A stretch of DNA of 35,370 nucleotides, from NCBI GenBank assembly GCA_036272815.1, contig DATAYA010000253.1, forward strand, positions 1-35,370. Direction: 5' to 3'. The notes beneath the pieces were generated by a model. That model had not been told where the DNA came from and did not search any database. It saw nothing but the letters and a program-made list of their open reading frames with translations. Made by a program: the position numbers and the translations under genes. Position 1 is the first letter of the stretch; each line of letters opens with the position of its first letter. This DNA comes from DATAYA01 sp036272815. Its GTDB lineage: Bacteria; Pseudomonadota; Alphaproteobacteria; Acetobacterales; Acetobacteraceae. Below, one piece after another: positions 22,141 to 30,841 of the stretch.

Positions 22141-22584
22141 TCACCCTCGCTTGCGGTGCTTGTGCCAGACCGCGTGGCGCGGGCGAGTGTCGCGGTCGTC
22201 ATCGATGCGTCAATCGGGGCTTGATCGCCGCTTGTTACATTCGCTGCCGTGCTGCCGGCTTTCTGACACACGACCGACACATCAGGCGCCGTAGCGTCGC
22301 CGCATCGGCAATGGCGACGGAGTGCCTGCAATGTCCCTGCTGTTCCTCCCCCTCGGACTGCTGGTTTGGGTGCTCTGCTACGGGCCCTTCACGGACGAGC
22401 CGCACGAGACGCCCGGACCGCACCGCGATCCGCACCGCGACCCCGGGTGACGGCCGCCGCAGCATCGCGTGATTGTGTACGACCCCCGTTGTGCCCGATC
22501 CGGTGACGGCGGGTAAGAACACGCGCTAGGTTGCGCAATCCGCATTCGCGCGGGCAACGAATTGACAACCGTGGGGTGGAAACG
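22141..22584. other. 444-bp divergent intergenic region between nagA and the PQQ dehydrogenase gene
   Basis: It must contain the promoters of both flanking transcription units and holds one possible 39-codon gene (22331-22450). Near nagA the minus strand has a TTGACG, 17-bp spacer and ACACTC, which is weak. A TTGACA at 22562-22567 is too close to the dehydrogenase start to serve it. No riboswitch or clear operator is seen. Confidence 0.45.
22331..22450 (+). CDS. Possible 39-residue small membrane protein
   Basis: ATG 22331 is preceded by GGAG with a 7-nt gap, a good spacing. The product begins with a hydrophobic stretch (MSLLFLPLGLLVWVLCYGPF) that could span the membrane. A hydrophilic tail rich in Pro, His and Asp follows (DEPHETPGPHRDPHRDPG). 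I do not recognise a family. It stands alone 134 bp upstream of the PQQ dehydrogenase, so it could be a real small protein or chance. Confidence 0.35.
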   Translation: MSLLFLPLGLLVWVLCYGPFTDEPHETPGPHRDPHRDPG

Positions 22585-24303
22585 ATGTCCAGGAAAGACG
22601 TGCTGCTGGTGTTTTGCGCACCGGCGGCCCTGCTCGCGGCAGCGCTGTCCGCGTCAGCCGCGAACGCGCAGGGCGCGCCCGGGACCGGGACGCAGGCCCC
22701 GCCGCCGCCGCAGGGGCAAAGCGCACCGGCGTCGCAGACACAGGCCCAGGGTGCGCCGACTGCCCAGGACTTCGTGGCCGCCGGGTCCAACAACGCCGAC
22801 TGGATCCTGCCGGCAAAGAATTACGCCGGGAACCGCTACGTCACCTCCACCCAGATCACGCCGGACAACGCGGGGCAGATGAAACCCGCCTGGACATTCA
22901 AGGTCAGCGACGACGGGCCGATGGAGACCGCGCCGATCGTCTGGCACGGCACGATGTACGTCACCTCGGCGCACGACCACGTCTATGCGCTGGATGCGGC
23001 GACCGGCAAGCTCAAATGGGAGTTCCAGGACAGCCCGCACGTGATCGCCTTTGCCGCCAACCGCGGCGTGGGGCTGATGGACGGGAAGGTGTTCCTCGGC
23101 ACGCTCGACGGCCATGTCGTGGCGCTCGACGCCGACACCGGCAAGAAGGTGTGGGACGTGGTCGGCGTCTCCGACCCGAAGAACTCGTTCTACACGATGG
23201 CGCCGGTGCCGTACCACAACGCGGCGACCGGGCAGGACATGCTGCTGCTCGGCGTCTCCAACGGCGACTGGGGCGGCATCGGCAACATCTCCGCCTTCGA
23301 TCCGAAGGACGGGCATCGGCTGTGGCAGTGGGACACCGTCCCCGGCCCCGGCGAGCCCGGCCATGACAGCTGGAGCGGCGATTCGTGGAAGCGCGGCGGC
23401 GCCTCGGTGTGGAGCGGCGTCGCGATCGACCCGGCGAGCCAGACGCTCTATCTCGATCTCGGCAATCCGCAGCCCGACTTCATGGTAACCGTCCGCCAGG
23501 GCGACAACCTCTATAGTGATTCGATCGTGGCGCTCGACATCTCCGGCGCGAAACCCACGATGAAATGGTACCACCAGTTCATCAAAGCTGACACGCATGA
23601 CTGGGATCCGGCGATGCCGCCGGTGCTGTTCCAGGGCAAGCGCAGCGGCGGCCCGGCGGATCTGGTCGCGTCCGGCGACAAGGCGGGCAATTTCTGGCTG
23701 CTCGACGCCAAAACCGGCAAGCTGCTCGACCGTACCGCGGTCAGCTTCCAGCACAACCAGAACTCGGAGCCCGATCTGGCCGGCAACGTCGCCTGCCCCA
23801 ATACCAACGGCGGCATCGAGTACAACGGCGGCGCCTATGATCCGGACACCAACACTTTCTTCGTCCCGTCGGTCAACGAGTGCGGGCTGTGGAAGTCGAC
23901 GCAGCAGGCGGTCTATATCGCCGGCCAGTTCTATCTGGGCGGCATATTCCCGACCTATGTCGGCCCCAACACCGGCAACTTCAACGCGATCAACGTTGAT
24001 ACCGGCGTGTTCAACTGGCGCAAGAATTACAATCTGCCGGCCGCCGGCGGCGCGCTGGTGACCAAGTCCGGGCTGGTGTTCACAGGCGAGCTGAACGGCA
24101 ATTTCGATGCTTATGACACCAAGACCGGCAAGCTGCTCTGGCACTACGAGACCGGCTCCTCGATCATCGCGCCGCCGATGTCATTCGAGCAGGACGGCCG
24201 CCAGTTCGTCGTGGTCGCCGCTGGCGAGGTCGGCAACCAGAAGGTCCCGGAGCTGACCCGCCCCAGCAAGGGCGCCACGATAAGCGCCTTCACAGTGCAA
24301 TAG
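22585..24303 (+). CDS. PQQ-dependent dehydrogenase, methanol/ethanol dehydrogenase type
   Basis: 572 residues from ATG 22585, with ribosome binding site GGGGTGG and a cleavable signal peptide (MSRKDVLLVF to ANAQ). A Pro/Gln-rich linker precedes an eight-bladed propeller with repeated A-x-D-x-x-T-G-K-x-x-W motifs. Family blocks: NRGVGLMDGKVFLGTLDGHV, GDSWKRGGASVW, LGNPQPDF and HDWDPAMPP, giving probable catalytic D341. Ala343 stands two residues on, where lanthanide-dependent XoxF enzymes carry Asp, so a calcium enzyme is predicted. The usual vicinal Cys-Cys before the NRG motif is missing (FAANRG). There is no C-terminal cytochrome domain; electrons probably pass to the cytochrome c encoded 12 bp downstream. 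Expected to oxidise alcohols or related substrates in the periplasm. Confidence 0.88.
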   Translation: MSRKDVLLVFCAPAALLAAALSASAANAQGAPGTGTQAPPPPQGQSAPASQTQAQGAPTAQDFVAAGSNNADWILPAKNYAGNRYVTSTQITPDNAGQMKPAWTFKVSDDGPMETAPIVWHGTMYVTSAHDHVYALDAATGKLKWEFQDSPHVIAFAANRGVGLMDGKVFLGTLDGHVVALDADTGKKVWDVVGVSDPKNSFYTMAPVPYHNAATGQDMLLLGVSNGDWGGIGNISAFDPKDGHRLWQWDTVPGPGEPGHDSWSGDSWKRGGASVWSGVAIDPASQTLYLDLGNPQPDFMVTVRQGDNLYSDSIVALDISGAKPTMKWYHQFIKADTHDWDPAMPPVLFQGKRSGGPADLVASGDKAGNFWLLDAKTGKLLDRTAVSFQHNQNSEPDLAGNVACPNTNGGIEYNGGAYDPDTNTFFVPSVNECGLWKSTQQAVYIAGQFYLGGIFPTYVGPNTGNFNAINVDTGVFNWRKNYNLPAAGGALVTKSGLVFTGELNGNFDAYDTKTGKLLWHYETGSSIIAPPMSFEQDGRQFVVVAAGEVGNQKVPELTRPSKGATISAFTVQ

Positions 24304-24315
24304 GCCGCTTGACGC

Positions 24316-25458
24316 GTGACGATCCTTCCGATGCCGCCGGTCCGCGTGTTCGGACCGGCGGCCTGCTTCCTCGCCCTGCTGCTCGCAGCCGTCCCGGCGC
24401 GCGCGGCTGTACCCGCGCCGTCGGACGACCACGGGCAGGCCACGGCGGCACTCGCCGACATCGGCGGCGCGATCGCGGTGATCGTGCAGACCGACGCGAG
24501 CTATTCCAGCGACCGCGCCGTCTATGGAGCGGCGGCGCGGCGAGCGGATGAGCGGCTGTCGCGAGCGGTGGCGCGGATCGACCACCTGCTCGACCGGCGG
24601 GAGACGCCGGTCTGGGCCGACGCGCTGCGCGGCGCCGAGGCCAATCTGCGTGCCGCCTCCGCCCGCCTCGCGGCGGCCGGGCATGCGCGCGACCTGATGG
24701 GCTACCAGATCGCGGTCACCACGGCGCTAGCCGACATCGAACTGGCGCGCGGCCGGCCGGATCAGATCGGCGTATTCGGCGGGCTAGAGGGCGCGCTCGC
24801 GACCACCGTGCTCGGCGTCCCCGCCGGGGCCGCGACAGTGGACGCCTGCGCGGCACCCGCTTCGGCACCTTCCTACGGCACGCATGACGGGCTGCTCGCC
24901 TTCGTGGCCTTGCCGGCGAGCCAGGGGCCGCACGCGCTGACGGCGCCGCTGGGCGGCACCGATGTCACGATCGAAGGCGACTTCATCGTGCTGCACACCG
25001 CAGCCGCCGAAGCGGTCGGCCGTGCCTGCGCGGGCAGCAATCACGCCGCCGCGCGCCCGCAACCAGCCGTGCCGGCGCTGTACACGACCAATCAGGCGCT
25101 CGCCGGCGAGGGTGCGTTCATGGCCCACTGCGCCGCCTGCCACGGCACCAACCTGCACGGCGTCTCCGCGCCGGGTGTGGCGGGCAACGATTTCCTGAAA
25201 ACCGCGAAGGGGAACGGCTGGACACTGGAGGTGATCCGCACGCTTGTGTTCACCATGATGCCGCTGAACGCCGCCGGCACGCTGCCGCCCGTCCAGTATG
25301 CGCAGATCATGGCGTACCTGCTCGCGGCCAACTGCTACCCGGCCGGCTCCACGCCCTTCCCCGCCAACGACCGGCCGGAGTTCGCCAAGATCCAGCTCGC
25401 ACCGGACGTTGGCAGCCGGCCGGGGAAGGACGCGACGGGCGTGTGCCCGGTGCCCTAG
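24316..25458 (+). CDS. Cytochrome c protein with an unrecognised N-terminal region
   Basis: 380 residues from GTG 24316 (an ATG five codons later is possible). Signal peptide to about residue 30 (LLLAAVPARA). Residues about 35-125 look helical (ADERLSRAVARIDHLLDRRE), and 150-230 look beta-rich (THDGLLAFVALPA, TDVTIEGDFIVLH); I recognise neither. A class I cytochrome c domain follows, with heme motif C272-A-A-C275-H276 and likely axial Met at 314/315 (FTMMPLN). It lies 12 bp after the PQQ dehydrogenase gene and is the natural electron acceptor. Heme attachment in the periplasm is expected. Confidence 0.85.
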   Translation: MTILPMPPVRVFGPAACFLALLLAAVPARAAVPAPSDDHGQATAALADIGGAIAVIVQTDASYSSDRAVYGAAARRADERLSRAVARIDHLLDRRETPVWADALRGAEANLRAASARLAAAGHARDLMGYQIAVTTALADIELARGRPDQIGVFGGLEGALATTVLGVPAGAATVDACAAPASAPSYGTHDGLLAFVALPASQGPHALTAPLGGTDVTIEGDFIVLHTAAAEAVGRACAGSNHAAARPQPAVPALYTTNQALAGEGAFMAHCAACHGTNLHGVSAPGVAGNDFLKTAKGNGWTLEVIRTLVFTMMPLNAAGTLPPVQYAQIMAYLLAANCYPAGSTPFPANDRPEFAKIQLAPDVGSRPGKDATGVCPVP

Positions 25459-25566
25459 CAGGCTGCTGAAGACGTGAGTTGATGGCTTGCGGTGGAGCGT
25501 CTCGTCCTCGCAACCCTTCCTTCATTTGCGGCATGGCAGCCTGTCCCGGCGAGGCCGATCCAGAAC

Positions 25567-26481
25567 ATGCTGCTGCAAATCCTCCGCGTCCGTAACCGGC
25601 GGCCGCCGGCCTCCGGGTCGGCGCCCGATGGCGAGGCTGTCCTGCCTGCGGCGGTCGGCGCCTCCCAAGCTGCGCGCAGGCGAGAGGGTGCCGCCACTCC
25701 GCTGCGCTGGTCGCCAGCCCGGCTCGCTGCGGCGCAGACCCTCTGGGGCAACGGCTTCCTCGGGCCGCCCGGTGCCGCCGAGGTGCAGCATCTGGCGGCA
25801 CCGCTCGGGCTCGACGGCTCGCGCTCGGTGCTGCTGTTGGCCGAGAGCGCCGGCGGCCCCGGGGCCACGCTCGCCGCCGGCTTCGGCGCCCGGGTCGCGG
25901 CGTTCGAGGCCGATCCCGCGCTGGCAAAGGCGGCGCTCGCCCATGTGCAGGAAAGAAAACTCACCGAACGCGTGACGGTGCAGGGCTGGAACCCGCAATC
26001 GCCGGCACTGCCACGCGGGGCAGCGCATCATGCGCTCGCGCTGGAGCCGCTGGCGCGGATGGCCTCGGCGGAGGTCGGGGCTGCGGTGCTGTTCGCCGGC
26101 ATCGCCGGCGCGCTGCATCGCGGCGGGCAGATGGTGCTGATGGAGCTTGTCAGAGCTCCGGGACCGCCGGGCGCCGGCCTCCTCGTCTGGCAGGTGAGCG
26201 CCGGCCGCCGGTCACCGCCCAGGGCGGCCAGAGTCGAGGCGGCGATCGCGGCCAGCGGCTTCGACCTGCGCATCGCCGAGGACATCACCGAGCGCCATGT
26301 GCAGGCGGCGCTGCGCGGCTGGCGGGAGCTTGCGGCCAGGCTGCGCTCGGCACGGCCGGGCAATGCCGCACTCGCGACGCTGGTGGGCGAAGCCGAGCAA
26401 TGGCTGCTCCGGGTGCGGCTGCTGCAATCCGGCCAGCTCCGCCTGATGCGATGGCACGCGGTGGTGAAGCCGGCCGGCTGA
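25567..26481 (+). CDS. Class I SAM-dependent methyltransferase-like protein
   Basis: 304 residues from ATG 25567, though the true start is uncertain: the frame is open back to a GTG at 25492 and no good ribosome binding site marks either. The recognisable part begins near RWSPARLAAAQTLWGNGFLG. A degenerate SAM-binding motif follows (SVLLLAESAGGPGATLAAGFGARVAAFEADP), and the rest is helical with a LMRWHAVVKPAG end. The first 60 residues or so (RNRRPPASGSAPDGEAVLPA) do not look native and may come from an inserted repeat upstream. Substrate unknown. icd follows 81 bp later on the same strand. Confidence 0.6.
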   Translation: MLLQILRVRNRRPPASGSAPDGEAVLPAAVGASQAARRREGAATPLRWSPARLAAAQTLWGNGFLGPPGAAEVQHLAAPLGLDGSRSVLLLAESAGGPGATLAAGFGARVAAFEADPALAKAALAHVQERKLTERVTVQGWNPQSPALPRGAAHHALALEPLARMASAEVGAAVLFAGIAGALHRGGQMVLMELVRAPGPPGAGLLVWQVSAGRRSPPRAARVEAAIAASGFDLRIAEDITERHVQAALRGWRELAARLRSARPGNAALATLVGEAEQWLLRVRLLQSGQLRLMRWHAVVKPAG

Positions 26482-26562
26482 ACCGTTGTTCTCACCGGCT
26501 TGCGGCCGGCGCTGCTGCGGTGCAAACCTCGGCTCCGGACGATGCTGCGGACCGAGGATGGC

Positions 26563-27792
26563 ATGACGAAGATCAAGGTGAAGACGCCGGTCGTGGAACT
26601 CGATGGCGACGAGATGACCCGGATCATCTGGGGTTTCATCAAGGACCGCCTAATCCTGCCTTATCTCGACATCGAGCTGCTCTATTTCGATCTCGGCATC
26701 GAAAACCGCGACGAGACGGACGACCAGGTGACGGTGGATGCGGCGCAGGCGATCCGCAAGCACGGCGTCGGTGTCAAATGCGCGACCATCACGCCGGACG
26801 AGGCGCGGGTCGACGAGTTCGGGCTCAAGAAGATGTGGCGCAGCCCGAACGGCACGATCCGCAACATCCTCGACGGCACGATCTTCCGCGAGCCGATCAT
26901 CTGCCGCAACGTCCCCCGCCTGGTGCCGCACTGGTCGCAGCCGATCGTGATCGGGCGCCACGCCTATGGCGACATCTACCGCGCGACCGAGACCAAGATC
27001 CCCGGCCCCGGCCGCGTCACGCTCACCTACCAGCCGGCCGATGGCGGCCCGGCGCAGGTGATGGACGTGCATGAGTTCAAGGGGCCGGGCGTGGCGATGG
27101 GGATGCACAACACGGTCGCCTCGATCGAAGGCTTTGCGCGCGCCACTTTCAACTACGGTCTCGCGCGCAAGTATCCGGTCTATCTGTCGACCAAGAACAC
27201 GATCCTGAAAGCCTATGACGGCACCTTCAAGGACGTGTTCCAGGAGATCTACGACCGCGAGTTCAAGGCGAAGTTCGAGGCGGGCGGCCTGACCTACGAG
27301 CACCGGCTGATCGACGACATGGTGGCCTGCGCGCTGAAATGGTCCGGCGGCTATCTCTGGGCCTGCAAGAACTATGACGGCGACGTGGAGAGCGACATCG
27401 TCGCACAGGGCTTCGGCTCGCTCGGCCTGATGAGCAGCGTGCTGCTGAGCCCGGACGGCCGCACCGTCGAGAGCGAGGCGGCGCACGGCACCGTGACGCG
27501 CCACTACCGCGACCACCAGAAGGGCCGCGAGACCAGCACCAACCCGATCGCCTCGATCTTCGCCTGGACCCGCGGGCTGGCCTATCGTGGCCGCTTCGAC
27601 GACACGCCGGAGGTCACGCGCTTCGCCGAGACGCTGGAGCGGGTCTGTGTGCAGACCGTCGAGAGCGGGGCGATGACGAAGGACCTGGCGGTGCTGATCG
27701 GACGCGAGCAGAAATGGCTCAACACGCAGGATTTCCTGGCGCGGATCGACGAGAACCTGAAGGCGGCGATGGCGGAGACCAAGGCCGCCTGA
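26563..27792 (+). CDS. icd: NADP-dependent isocitrate dehydrogenase, eukaryote-like type
   Basis: 409 residues from ATG 26563 (ribosome binding site GAGG); the longer frame to 26500 adds a non-conserved leader. The start KIKVKTPVVELDGDEMTRII, then the substrate segment SPNGTIRNILDGTIFREPI and the late blocks LMSSVLLSPDGRTVESEAAH and HGTVTRHYRDHQKG, identify the homodimeric NADP-type isocitrate dehydrogenase common in alphaproteobacteria and mitochondria, distinct from the E. coli type. It makes 2-oxoglutarate, CO2 and NADPH in the TCA cycle. The Arg/Asp substrate and metal residues appear intact. Confidence 0.97.
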   Translation: MTKIKVKTPVVELDGDEMTRIIWGFIKDRLILPYLDIELLYFDLGIENRDETDDQVTVDAAQAIRKHGVGVKCATITPDEARVDEFGLKKMWRSPNGTIRNILDGTIFREPIICRNVPRLVPHWSQPIVIGRHAYGDIYRATETKIPGPGRVTLTYQPADGGPAQVMDVHEFKGPGVAMGMHNTVASIEGFARATFNYGLARKYPVYLSTKNTILKAYDGTFKDVFQEIYDREFKAKFEAGGLTYEHRLIDDMVACALKWSGGYLWACKNYDGDVESDIVAQGFGSLGLMSSVLLSPDGRTVESEAAHGTVTRHYRDHQKGRETSTNPIASIFAWTRGLAYRGRFDDTPEVTRFAETLERVCVQTVESGAMTKDLAVLIGREQKWLNTQDFLARIDENLKAAMAETKAA

Positions 27793-27820
27793 CCGCCGCG
27801 ACAGGGTACGGGAGGGGACG

Positions 27821-28681
27821 ATGATCGACGAGCCTGAACTCGCAGCACTAGCGCCGCCGCCGCTGGCCCGGCGCGGCTTCGTGATGACCGGCCTGATCTC
27901 CGGCCTGACGCTCGCGACCGTGCGGGTCGAGGCGCAGACGATCCACACCGACGCGAAGGGCCTGGATGCGGCCGAACTCCACATCCCGGTCGCCGATGGC
28001 GGGATGCCGGCCTACATGGCGCGGCCGCAAGGATCAGGCCCGTTCCCGACCGTCCTGGTGATCGAGGAAATTTTCGGCGTCCACGAATACATCAAGGACG
28101 TCTGCCGCCGTCTCGCCAAGCTCGGCTACCTCGCCGTCGCCCCCGAACTCTATGCGCGCGAGGGCGACCTGACGCAGGCGATGACGCAGGCGCAGGCCTT
28201 CGCGATCGTCAACCGCGCGCCGGAACAGCAGATCAATTCCGACCTCGACGCAACCGTCGCCTGGGCCGCGCGGAACCGCGCCGATCCGGCCCGGCTCGGC
28301 GTGACCGGGTTCTGTCGCGGCGGCCGGCTGACCTGGCTCTATGCCGCGCACAGCACCACGCCGAAGGCGGCGGTCGCCTGGTACGGTCCGTTCAGCGGCC
28401 CGACCAGCGAGATCGAGCCGGTCTCGCCGATGGATGTGGTGGGCCGGATCAACTGCCCGGTGCTCGGCCTCTACGCCGGCCTCGACCCGAGCACCACGCC
28501 CGCGCAGATCGCCGAGGCCGAGGCGAAAGCCAAGGCGGCCGGCAAGACGGTGCAGTTCGTCACCTATCCGGATGCCATGCACGGCTTCCACGCCGACTAC
28601 CGGCCCAGCTACAACGCCAGGGACGCAGCCGACGGCTGGGCGCGGATGCTGGCCTGGTTCCGCCGCTATGGGGTTGCCTGA
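27821..28681 (+). CDS. Dienelactone hydrolase family protein, exported
   Basis: 286 residues from ATG 27821 with a strong ribosome binding site (GGGAGGGGA). The N-terminus carries a twin-arginine-like signal (ARRGFVMTGLISG, cleavage after VEA). The alpha/beta-hydrolase core has the dienelactone hydrolase triad: nucleophile C165 (TGFCRGG), D222 (AGLDPST) and H254 (AMHGFH). Blocks VLVIEEIFGVHEYIKDVCRR and LAVAPELYAREGD are typical. True dienelactone hydrolases act in chlorocatechol breakdown, but most family members have unknown ester or lactone substrates. The gene lies 28 bp after icd and could be read through from it. A repeat element follows. Confidence 0.87.
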   Translation: MIDEPELAALAPPPLARRGFVMTGLISGLTLATVRVEAQTIHTDAKGLDAAELHIPVADGGMPAYMARPQGSGPFPTVLVIEEIFGVHEYIKDVCRRLAKLGYLAVAPELYAREGDLTQAMTQAQAFAIVNRAPEQQINSDLDATVAWAARNRADPARLGVTGFCRGGRLTWLYAAHSTTPKAAVAWYGPFSGPTSEIEPVSPMDVVGRINCPVLGLYAGLDPSTTPAQIAEAEAKAKAAGKTVQFVTYPDAMHGFHADYRPSYNARDAADGWARMLAWFRRYGVA

Positions 28682-28753
28682 GCCAAAGGCAGCCTGGGCG
28701 CTCCCTCCGCGGGCATTCCAATTGGAACCTTGGCCCGCTCCGCCCAGACCCGC

Positions 28754-28773
28754 AAAGGGCCGGGAGGCCCTTT
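28754..28773. repeat. AAAGGGCC/GGCCCTTT hairpin
   Basis: A perfect 8-bp stem with GGGA loop, 72 bp after the dienelactone hydrolase stop and 21 bp before copy 2 of the dispersed repeat. It is probably the left half of the same composite element and may also help end the upstream transcript. Confidence 0.55.
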
Positions 28774-28794
28774 GATCCCCTGACGACGTGAGGA

Positions 28795-28844
28795 GTTCCA
28801 AGGGCCATGCCCTGGCGGGTCCAGGGCAGAGCCCTGGCCTTGCT
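28795..28844. repeat. Dispersed GGGTCCAGGG palindromic repeat, copy 2
   Basis: 50 bp aligning with 18489-18541. It contains a GCCCTGG/CCAGGGC hairpin. Here it is intergenic, between the ends of the convergent dienelactone hydrolase and diguanylate cyclase genes, which is the usual neutral place for such elements. Confidence 0.8.
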
Positions 28845-28867
28845 CCTGTTCAAAGACCGGCGACACT

Positions 28868-30733
28868 TCACGCCGGACGGCGCATCAGCACCACGTCCGG
28901 GCCGCCGGCGATCGCGGGCGCGGCACGCACCCGATTCCGGCCGCATCCCTTGGCCTCGTAGAGCGCCTGATCGGCGCCTGCCACCAGCATGTCGGACATT
29001 CCATGGCGCGGGGGGACCACGCAGGCGACACCGACACTCACGGTCACGCATCCCGCCGGGCTTGCCGCGTGCGGCAGGGCCGCCGCCTCCACCGCCGCGC
29101 GGACGGCCTCCGCCAGCCCCTGGGCCTCCGCGGCATCGGTCCCCGGCAGCAGCAGCGCGAACTCCTCGCCGCCGATGCGCGCGGCGAGATCGCCGGGCCG
29201 GCGCAGTGAGGTGCGGAACACCGAGGCAACGGCGCGCAGACAGTCGTCGCCCTCGAGATGTCCATAGGTGTCGTTGTAGGCCTTGAACACGTCGACATCG
29301 CAAAGCAGCAGCGCCAGCGGGCCGCCCGCCCGCATCGCACGCTGCCATTCCTCGCCCAGCACCACCTCGAACCGGCGCCGGTTGGCGAGCCCGGTCAGGC
29401 CGTCTGTCATCGCCAGCGCCGCAAGCTCCGCATTCGCCGCCTCCAGCTTCTGCTCCGCCTCGCGGCGCTCGGAGATGTCGCGCTCGACGCTGACGAACTC
29501 CAGCGGTACGCCGTCGGCGACGCGCACAACGTGATTGCTCGATTCCAGCCAGTGCCATGATCCATCGCGGGCGCGGTAGCGGTAGCGGATGACGCGCTGG
29601 CGCTGCCCCGCCGTCATCGCCGCCAGCATGCCGGTGATGACCGCGTGGTCCTCAGGGTGGACGAACCCCCGCCAGTCGGCGCCGATCACGGTTTCCGGCT
29701 CCCAGCCGAGCACGCGCCCGATGGCCGGCGACACGTAGCAGCGGACGCCGTCGAACCCGGTGCGGGTGATGATGTCACTCGAATGGTCCGCGAGCAGGCG
29801 GTGCAGCGCCTCGCTCTCGCGCAACCATGCCTGGTTCTCGTGCAAGGCGGCGAGGGCGCGCGCCCGCTCCTCGGTCACCGCGCCGAGCGGCAGGACGGTG
29901 CTGGCAGCGACCGCGAGGAAGAAGACGAGAAAGAAGACATGCGGCGCGGCATCGCTCGCCCAGGCACCGGGCGCGCCCACGCCCGGGATCGCGACATGGT
30001 GGACAAACGCGATCAGCGCCCCGAGGCTGGCGCAGAGCGCCAGCGCCAGCGAGGCGCCGGGAATGCCCAGCCGCACCGCCGCGAGCACCAGCGGCGGCAG
30101 CAGCAGGAAGGTCAACGGCGGGTGAAGCGGCAGATAGCCGATCCCGGACGCAGCCACGCAGAGAGCGACGATCGCCACGGTTTCCAGCCGCCGGCCGGGC
30201 CGGAACAGCGCCCAGAACGCCGGCCGCCGCAGGCTCAGTCCGAGCGGCAGCACAACCGCGGTGCTGGTGGCGTGCGCGAGGAACCAGGCCCAGGGCGCTC
30301 CATGCACCGCCATTGCCAGCGCCGCGACGGCTGACACGGCGGGCCCGAGGACGGCGCCGAAAGCCCAGATTGCACCCAGCACCAGCGGCCGCGACGGGTT
30401 CGGCCAGGGGCCGAGCGCCAGCCGCAACCCGCCGGCGGCGATCAGGATTTCGGCCACGTTGCACAGCGCGAGCGGGGCCGCGACCCCGAACGGCCCATGC
30501 GCCAGCCAGTCACCCGCCAGGTTGCCGCCGGCCCCGGCCAGCAGGCAGGCAGGCCACAGACCGTCCGGCATCGTCAACAGCAGCGCCTCGATGATGCCGT
30601 TGACCGGCCAGAGCGCAGCGGCGTGGCCGGCGGTGCTCGTGCCCTCCAGATCGGCCCAGGCGACGAGCGCCACCAGCATGCCGAAGCCGAGCAGGGAGGC
30701 GGGCAGGACGGGTCGGGAGAGCAGCCGATGCAC
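28868..30733 (-). CDS. Membrane-bound diguanylate cyclase (MASE1-PAS-GGDEF)
   Basis: 621 residues from GTG 30733; the longer open frame upstream overlaps the divergent transporter gene. An N-terminal MASE1-type sensor of about eight to nine membrane helices (residues about 10-290) is followed by a PAS domain with PAC segment (about 315-440, HRLLADHSSDIITRTGFDGV to FVSVERDISERREAE). A short coiled linker leads to a GGDEF domain (about 455-610). The active motif is GGEEF near residue 521, catalytically competent, with an RPGD inhibitory site just before it, so product feedback is likely. It makes cyclic di-GMP in response to an unknown membrane signal. No EAL domain is present. Confidence 0.92.
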   Translation of the reverse strand: MHRLLSRPVLPASLLGFGMLVALVAWADLEGTSTAGHAAALWPVNGIIEALLLTMPDGLWPACLLAGAGGNLAGDWLAHGPFGVAAPLALCNVAEILIAAGGLRLALGPWPNPSRPLVLGAIWAFGAVLGPAVSAVAALAMAVHGAPWAWFLAHATSTAVVLPLGLSLRRPAFWALFRPGRRLETVAIVALCVAASGIGYLPLHPPLTFLLLPPLVLAAVRLGIPGASLALALCASLGALIAFVHHVAIPGVGAPGAWASDAAPHVFFLVFFLAVAASTVLPLGAVTEERARALAALHENQAWLRESEALHRLLADHSSDIITRTGFDGVRCYVSPAIGRVLGWEPETVIGADWRGFVHPEDHAVITGMLAAMTAGQRQRVIRYRYRARDGSWHWLESSNHVVRVADGVPLEFVSVERDISERREAEQKLEAANAELAALAMTDGLTGLANRRRFEVVLGEEWQRAMRAGGPLALLLCDVDVFKAYNDTYGHLEGDDCLRAVASVFRTSLRRPGDLAARIGGEEFALLLPGTDAAEAQGLAEAVRAAVEAAALPHAASPAGCVTVSVGVACVVPPRHGMSDMLVAGADQALYEAKGCGRNRVRAAPAIAGGPDVVLMRRPA

Positions 30734-30841
30734 GCCAGGAGCCTCACCTTGGACCGGCCCATCGAACCACGGCAATGTGAGCAAACTGCCAAGATCGCGT
30801 CGCCGCTTGACAGGTGGCCGGGGCCGGGGCCGGTTGTGGCG

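Noticed and set aside
22562..22567. TTGACA as promoter of the PQQ dehydrogenase
   Set aside because: Only 17 bp before the start codon, leaving no room for a -10 and a leader.
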